Positions 6,088-9,580 of a stretch of 9,580 nt of DNA are shown here, in pieces (position 1 is the stretch's first letter; each line of letters begins with the position of its first letter). The notes below the pieces were generated by a model that made no database searches, was not told the origin of the DNA, and saw nothing but the letters and a program-made list of their open reading frames with translations. Position numbers and translations under genes: made by a program. Where the stretch lies: assembly GCA_025966435.1 (NCBI GenBank), contig JAICRQ010000097.1:1-9580 (forward strand), given 5' to 3'. This DNA is from Anaerolineales bacterium (GTDB taxonomy: Bacteria; Chloroflexota; Anaerolineae; Anaerolineales; Villigracilaceae).

Positions 6088-6513
6088 ATGAACGTTCCCA
6101 ACATCGTCATCGACACCAATGTTGTCATTGCCGCCTTGCGATCAAGAAGAGGCGCATCCAATAAGCTGCTCTCGTTAGTTGGAACAAGTAAGTTTGAAAT
6201 TCACGATTCGGTTGCACTTATTCTTGAATACGAAGAGGTTCTTCAGCGTCAAAGAGCCGAGCTTGATTTATCAGAAGAGGAAGTGTCAATCTTTATTGAC
6301 TCATTGTGTTCAATGGCTCACCACCATCAGATCTATTTTTTGTGGAGACCGTTCTTAACGGATGTCAATGATGAACTTGTGTTGGAGTTAGCTGTTTCCG
6401 CAAACTGTGAATACATCCTGACACATAATGTCAGGGATTTCAAAGGCAGTGAAAAATTTGGGATTCGAGCAATCACTCCGAAAGAGTTTTTGCAAATTAT
6501 TCGTGAGGTGTAA
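6088..6513 (+). CDS. PIN-domain toxin of a type II toxin-antitoxin module
   Basis: 141 residues, the usual length of the 'putative toxin-antitoxin system toxin component, PIN family' (COG1569-like). Motifs in order: N-terminal VIDTNVVI with D9; acidic ILEYEEVL with E47; D92-x-x-D95-E96 in TDVNDELVLELA; and YILTHNVRDF with D117. Asn at the position before VRDF is common in this subfamily. These acids would hold Mg2+/Mn2+ in an RNase active site; the RNA target is unknown. No Shine-Dalgarno sequence precedes the ATG, and the promoter -10 ends 6 bp upstream, so a leaderless mRNA is likely. The toxin gene comes first and the antitoxin follows after 2 bp, so the two are translated from one message, as is typical of this subfamily. 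Confidence 0.9.
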   Translation: MNVPNIVIDTNVVIAALRSRRGASNKLLSLVGTSKFEIHDSVALILEYEEVLQRQRAELDLSEEEVSIFIDSLCSMAHHHQIYFLWRPFLTDVNDELVLELAVSANCEYILTHNVRDFKGSEKFGIRAITPKEFLQIIREV

Positions 6514-6515
6514 CT

Positions 6516-6752
6516 ATGAGCGCATTAAGTTTACGACTCCCTAAATCATTACATGAGCAACTTCGTGAATTAGCACGAGAAGAAGGCATTTCCGTGAATC
6601 AATTTGTCATGCTTGCGGTTGCCGAAAAAGTTGCTGCCATTTCCACAATTGAGTATTTAGAAAAACGGGCCAAGCGCGGCAGCCGTGAAAAATTTCTTGA
6701 AATCCTCAGCAAGGCTCCCGATGTTGAACCTGAAGAGTCTGATAAATTGTAA
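6516..6752 (+). CDS. Ribbon-helix-helix (HicB-like) antitoxin
   Basis: 78 residues. SALSLRLPKSLHEQLRELA forms the DNA-binding ribbon and first helix, followed by REEGISVNQFVMLAVAEKV (second helix), the layout of short RHH antitoxins annotated as HicB-like. The C-terminal part, EYLEKRAKRGSREKF and then APDVEPEE, is characteristic of the partners of PIN-family toxins and would wrap around and block the toxin. GAGGTG (6505-6510) at the end of the toxin gene is a good ribosome-binding site 5 bp before this ATG. The antitoxin therefore has better initiation signals than the leaderless toxin, a sensible way to keep it in excess. It probably also represses the promoter at 6053-6081. Its stop codon is 3 bp before the left box of site F. 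Confidence 0.88.
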   Translation: MSALSLRLPKSLHEQLRELAREEGISVNQFVMLAVAEKVAAISTIEYLEKRAKRGSREKFLEILSKAPDVEPEESDKL

Positions 6753-6755
6753 CGG

Positions 6756-6957
6756 GGCTAACAATGCGTGCACCAGACCCTCGGGAGATCACCGAGACTG
6801 GCGTGGTAGGACTGCCGCCCGCAGGGACGGCGTGCGCGTTTTCAGACAGTTTATTTGGCTCGAAGCTGGTTCCGTCAAAGAGGCGTTTTCTCGTCCCGGG
6901 AGAGCACCGGGATGGTGCCTAATCCCGCCCACGGGTGGGTAACGCAAACCGATGAGC
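6756..6957 (+). repeat. attC-like site F (long type), right box degenerate
   Basis: 202 bp. Left box GGCTAAC (6756-6762), then AATGCGTGCACC. It pairs exactly with TTAGCC at the start of the TA cassette. The right side keeps GGGTAACGC and a five-base AAACC spacer, but the expected GTTRRRY reads GATGAGC (6951-6957). Internally it shares CCCGGGAGAGCACCGGGATG (6895-6914) with site C and has an extra GCC-rich hairpin near 6813-6832. It is the last site: no further copy occurs up to 9580. Confidence 0.7.
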
Positions 6958-6980
6958 GGCAGATCGCCAGGAGAAATAAC

Positions 6981-7343
6981 ATGAAATCAGATACATCTAC
7001 ACCGGTTTCCGGGAACGTCAACGAGGCTTCGAAGGACAGGCGTGGCTGGTTTCTCGGTCACTTCATGCCGGGGGAAGAGAACCCCCTGCGAACCGGGGAG
7101 CTGGAGCTGAAGTGGTATACGCACGCAAAGGGAGAAACTCGTCCTGAATGGGCGCCCGGGAATCCGGTTAAGACCCTCAACATCCTGATCCGCGGTCACT
7201 TCGTCCTGCTGTTTCCGAATCAAGAAATCGCTCTGGAAAAGGAAGGAGACTTTGTCCTCTTCGGTCCCGGCGTGCCGCATTCGTATCGTTCGGTTGAGGA
7301 ATCGCTTGTCCTCACGGTCCGCTGGCCCTCAGCACCTCCCTAG
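6981..7343 (+). CDS. Small single-domain cupin protein
   Basis: 120 residues; AGGAG (6969-6973) is 7 bp before the chosen ATG at 6981. The same frame is open further upstream, but those codons lie in the attC-like repeat. After a polar N-terminus come RRGWFLGHFM, ELELKWYTHAKGE, TLNILIRGHFVLLFP and EGDFVLFGPGVPHSYR. The last is cupin motif 2 (G-D-x4-P-x3-H), and VLTVRWP closes the barrel. Motif 1 is atypical: the usual H-x-H pair is not seen, so metal binding and catalysis are doubtful and a ligand-binding or structural role is possible. It follows the last attC-like site by 23 bp and has no site after it. It may be a former cassette that lost its attC or the first chromosomal gene. Its base composition is closer to the genes on its right. 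Confidence 0.8.
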   Translation: MKSDTSTPVSGNVNEASKDRRGWFLGHFMPGEENPLRTGELELKWYTHAKGETRPEWAPGNPVKTLNILIRGHFVLLFPNQEIALEKEGDFVLFGPGVPHSYRSVEESLVLTVRWPSAPP

Positions 7344-7428
7344 GAACCCCCAGGGAAAACCGCTTATGTTTGCAGGAGTTGTCAGACATTTGCAATGCTC
7401 CCGCCGCGCAGGCCGGTATAAAATGAAC

Positions 7429-7475
7429 ATGCTCGTCACCAGGGTGCCCCCCTCACTCTGGTGGCGAGCATTTTT
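7429..7475 (+). terminator. Rho-independent terminator after the cupin gene
   Basis: ATGCTCGTCACCAG (7429-7442) pairs with CTGGTGGCGAGCAT (7458-7471): 14 pairs including one G-U, with a 15-base loop, followed directly by a run of Ts (7471-7475). It lies 85 bp after the cupin stop and separates the array end from the TIR gene. Apart from it and the possible -10 downstream, 7344-7645 shows nothing clear. Confidence 0.85.
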
Positions 7476-7600
7476 ATGAGTCAACCGGGTTTTTCCCTGA
7501 GAAAAGAAGCAGAGCGGGGAGATCGATGCCTCTGTGATTCCGAAGTCTGAGACTGCAATGAAATTTTTTTGTGACGGAGAAGAGTTTTGCGGTATGGTAC

Positions 7601-7606
7601 TATAAT
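7601..7606 (+). promoter_or_regulatory. Possible -10 element for the TIR gene
   Basis: TATAAT lies 39 bp before the ATG at 7646, downstream of the terminator. No convincing -35 is seen at 16 to 18 bp. A transcript from here would carry GGAAGA (7631-7636) in its leader. This also argues against a start at the upstream GTG at 7571. Confidence 0.4.
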
Positions 7607-7645
7607 AAATACGACTCCAGCGTTGTGAAAGGAAGATACAGAGGC

Positions 7646-8851
7646 ATGGCAATTGAAGAACATTTGGCGATGTTCAAGCACGGCGTAGATGCCTGGAATC
7701 ACTGGCGGGACGCCAACCCTACCCTTCAGCCGGACCTCAGCCGGGTGAACTTCTGGAGCCTGGAAACCAGCGACCCCTATCTGATGGAGGCGCTCTGGAA
7801 TGTGTGGCGCCTGGAGCGCGAGTCCTATAACCTGAAAAACGTTAATTTCGTTTCGACCAAACTGCGGGGCGCCTGTCTCTCCTCCGCCGACCTGCGCGGG
7901 GCGCGCTTCAACTGTGCAGACCTTTCCTTTGCCGATCTCCGGAATGCGACGGTTGATCGAGCACAGTTCAGAGAGGCAAAGCTCAAAGCTGTGAAGCTGG
8001 TCGGGCTGCACGCCGCCCATGCGGACCTGAGCGGGGCAGATCTGGAATACGCGGACTTGAGTGGGGCCGATCTTACCGGTGCGAACCTGTCCCAATCCAA
8101 TCTCAAGAACGTCAACTTGACCGGTGCCATTCTGGACGGCGCGGACTTGAGCGAGTGCCGCTTGCAGTGGAACCTTCTGGTGGATGTGGACCTGAGCCAG
8201 GTGAAAGGTCTCGCAACGGTGCGGCATTACGGCGGCTCAAGCATAGGTATGGACACGATCGAACGCTCCCACGGCAGAATCCCCGAATCGTTTTTGCAAG
8301 GCTGCGGGTTAAGCGCGCTGGAAATCGAATATGTAAAACTGGCCGCGCCCGGGCTCGAAGCAGAGCAGGTGAACACCATCGTGGAACGGATCCGGCAGAT
8401 CAGCCTCCATGGAGGAAGGCAGCCCTGTTCGTGTTTCATTGGTTTCGATCTCCAGGACGAAGAGTTCGCCCGGCAGCTTCAGGCGGACCTGCTGCAGCAC
8501 GGTATTCGCTGCTGGTTCGTCCCGGTCCACCGAAAATTTGGCAACCCGCTCCGGCCCGTCTCGGACCGCCAGCGACGGCTGCGTGAGAAACTGGTCGTGA
8601 TCCTTTCCGAGGCGTGCATTCAGAATGAGTGGATCGGCGAAGAGGTGGAAGCCGCGCTGCAGGCAGAGGACGATGGGAACAGGCTGGTGGTGCTGCCCGT
8701 GCGGTTGGATGATGCGGTGATGCAGGCTCAGGATGATTGGGCAGCCCGCCTCAAACTGGTCCGCCCAATCGGGGATTTCCGCCGGTGGAAGGATACGGCT
8801 CACTACCAGAAGGCATTCCAGCAACTGTTAAAAGTATTGAAGGCGGTGTAG
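7646..8851 (+). CDS. Pentapeptide-repeat/TIR-domain fusion protein
   Basis: 401 residues from the ATG at 7646 (GGAAGA 9 bp upstream). The frame is open back to a GTG at 7571, but the extra 25 residues look non-coding, while MAIEEHLAMFKHGVDAWNHWR matches the usual start of this family. Residues 61-185 are pentapeptide repeats of A(D/N)LxG type (for example ADLSGADLEYADLSGADLTG), forming a right-handed beta helix. A linker of about 75 residues follows. Residues 261-401 are a TIR domain: CFIGFDLQDEEFARQL (strand A and helix A), GIRCWFVP, REKLVVILSEACIQNEWIGEEVEAAL, and LVVLPVRLDD. In W329-x3-E333 the glutamate aligns with the catalytic residue of NAD-cleaving TIR domains. Such fusions recur in bacteria but their role is not settled. 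By analogy with Thoeris and other TIR effectors, an NADase triggered through the helix is plausible (inference). The gene stands alone between a terminator and a kinase gene. Confidence 0.9.
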   Translation: MAIEEHLAMFKHGVDAWNHWRDANPTLQPDLSRVNFWSLETSDPYLMEALWNVWRLERESYNLKNVNFVSTKLRGACLSSADLRGARFNCADLSFADLRNATVDRAQFREAKLKAVKLVGLHAAHADLSGADLEYADLSGADLTGANLSQSNLKNVNLTGAILDGADLSECRLQWNLLVDVDLSQVKGLATVRHYGGSSIGMDTIERSHGRIPESFLQGCGLSALEIEYVKLAAPGLEAEQVNTIVERIRQISLHGGRQPCSCFIGFDLQDEEFARQLQADLLQHGIRCWFVPVHRKFGNPLRPVSDRQRRLREKLVVILSEACIQNEWIGEEVEAALQAEDDGNRLVVLPVRLDDAVMQAQDDWAARLKLVRPIGDFRRWKDTAHYQKAFQQLLKVLKAV

Positions 8852-8912
8852 GTACTCTAAAACGAGGATGTGAAATATAGAAACAGAGCTGACAACCGAG
8901 CAAATCACTTTA

Positions 8913-9580
8913 ATGTGCAGACGGGGGTTTGGGAACAAGATTCAGATGGATTCCATAGATGAACTGACCGGTGGAACATTCAACACGACATATCGTATAA
9001 CGTTCGCGAATCAGGCGAAAACAATCCTGCGCGTGGCTCCCTCTCAGACAGCCGATACAGCCTGGCAGGATATTTTCCTCATGCGGTCGGAACATGCGAT
9101 GCAGCCCTATTTTGCTCCGGTGGCAGCGCTTATGCCCAAAACACTCCTCGTGGATTTCACCCGTCAGCTCATCGACCGCGACTATATGTTCCAGAGCTTC
9201 TTAGAAGGCGAACGCTGGGACGATGCCTGGGAGCAACTGACCCCGGAAGAAAACAATATTCTCTGGAATCAATTTGGGCACATCACAAAGCAGATCCATG
9301 ATGTGCGCGGAGAATCGTTCGGGTTGCCGCGTCCCGGCTTTCAGTTCGAGCACTGGAGCCAGACCATCATCGACCGCTTGGAACGCACGCTTCAGGCGGC
9401 AACGGAGCTTCAGCTTGATGTAACTTACCTCGCACATATCCTGGAACTGGTCCGTGCGCACCCGCACCAGCTGGATGAGATTCAAACCCCGCGCCTGCTG
9501 CACGGGGATTTGTGGTTATTTAATCTCCTGATCACACGCGGAGAAGACGGTCCTGAGATTGTCGGGGTGCTCGACGCCGA
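8913..9580 (+). CDS. Aminoglycoside-phosphotransferase-fold kinase (cut by right edge)
   Basis: 222 codons are visible from the ATG at 8913; the frame is still open at the window end. The N-lobe has ELTGGTFNTTYRI (residues 17-29), a glycine-rich nucleotide loop, followed by ILRVA with the R/K strand. Then come a DYMFQSFLEGERW hinge-like segment and the catalytic loop H197-G198-D199-L-W-L-F-N204, the Brenner motif of the APH superfamily. D221 in GVLDAE is the metal-binding aspartate. This superfamily phosphorylates small molecules (antibiotics, choline, homoserine, thioribose and others); nothing shows that this one acts on an antibiotic. The start is uncertain: in-frame codons back to 8874 (IETELTTEQITLMCRRGFG) read like the usual N-terminus of these proteins, but no start codon precedes them except an ATG at 8868 that is followed at once by TGA. 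ATG 8946 is a shorter alternative. Confidence 0.85.
   Translation, partial: MCRRGFGNKIQMDSIDELTGGTFNTTYRITFANQAKTILRVAPSQTADTAWQDIFLMRSEHAMQPYFAPVAALMPKTLLVDFTRQLIDRDYMFQSFLEGERWDDAWEQLTPEENNILWNQFGHITKQIHDVRGESFGLPRPGFQFEHWSQTIIDRLERTLQAATELQLDVTYLAHILELVRAHPHQLDEIQTPRLLHGDLWLFNLLITRGEDGPEIVGVLDA

Larger units (their letters stand above)
1..6957 (+). mobile_element. Integron-type gene-cassette array without integrase in view
   Basis: Six directly oriented attC-like sites separate the genes. Taking the cut between G and TT of each right-hand GTTRRRY box, the cassettes are: partial cassette 1 to 360; cassette 2 361-1113; cassette 3 1114-3877; cassette 4 3878-5230; cassette 5 5231-6009; cassette 6 6010-6951. 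All genes in them are on the + strand and each cassette carries one or two genes, as is usual for cassettes. The orientation puts the recombination platform (intI/attI) to the left of the window, if it exists. With no integrase visible, the region could equally be a CALIN (attC cluster lacking an integrase). The functions are unrelated to one another, typical of sedentary chromosomal arrays. The sequence shows the repeats and the box pairing; the mobility is inferred. Confidence 0.8.

Noticed and set aside
227..6957. CRISPR array
   Set aside because: The repeats are 129-206 bp, only partly alike, and separated by 0.6-2.6 kb of genes. No short regular repeat-spacer units and no cas genes.
227..6957. 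MITE or insertion sequence copies
   Set aside because: All six repeats share one orientation, no target duplication was seen, and box pairing follows cassette ends, which a whole-inserted element would not produce. Not fully excluded without relatives.
7389..7475. Small RNA gene with promoter TTGCAA/TATAAA and the terminator hairpin
   Set aside because: The spacing between TTGCAA (7390) and TATAAA (7417) is 21 bp, too long, and the product would be little more than the hairpin.
7481..8227. 248-codon open frame on the - strand
   Set aside because: It lies antisense to the pentapeptide repeats. Their regular GC-rich codons keep the opposite strand open; no family resemblance or ribosome-binding site.
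8913..9580. Aminoglycoside resistance gene
   Set aside because: Only the general kinase fold is supported. Most family members of this kind act on other small molecules.

Overview
This window is best read as the distal part of an integron-type gene-cassette array (positions 1 to about 6957), followed by more GC-rich sequence that looks like ordinary chromosome (about 6981 to 9580). No integrase gene is in view. The gene families present and the style of the repeats fit an environmental bacterium, perhaps Chloroflexota (Anaerolineae-like). That taxonomic guess is inference only.

Six long repeats, all in the same orientation, lie between the genes: 227-366, 991-1119, 3678-3883, 5108-5236, 5844-6015 and 6756-6957. 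Each starts with an RYYYAAC-like box followed by a GCGTGCACC-like segment. All but the last end in GGGTAACGC or GGGTCACGC, a short spacer and a GTTRRRY-like box. This is the layout of attC recombination sites, but these are 129 to 206 bp long. If cassettes are cut between G and TT of the right-hand box, the first bases of each cassette pair with the last bases of the same cassette better than the two ends of most single sites pair with each other. That is the expected signature of cassettes that travelled as circles.

Cassettes from left to right: (1) the C-terminal end of a methyltransferase-like protein; (2) a DUF4160 gene broken by a frameshift plus an intact DUF2442 gene; (3) a two-gene unit encoding a PAP2-family membrane phosphatase and a membrane-anchored PAF-acetylhydrolase-like esterase; (4) a RibD-C/dihydrofolate-reductase-like protein and a nucleotidyltransferase-fold protein, perhaps two cassettes fused by loss of the site between them; (5) a four-repeat MORN-variant (YwqK-like) protein; (6) a PIN-domain toxin with a ribbon-helix-helix antitoxin. 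Only the two cassettes with TA-like gene pairs (2 and 6) show a clear promoter of their own, and the PIN toxin transcript looks leaderless.

After the last site, whose right-hand box is degenerate, come a small cupin protein, a strong rho-independent terminator, a pentapeptide-repeat/TIR fusion protein with the TIR catalytic glutamate position kept, and the N-terminal two thirds or so of an aminoglycoside-phosphotransferase-fold kinase that runs off the right edge. The cassette genes do not form a pathway: they are a typical mixed cargo of TA-like, lipid-active and unknown genes.
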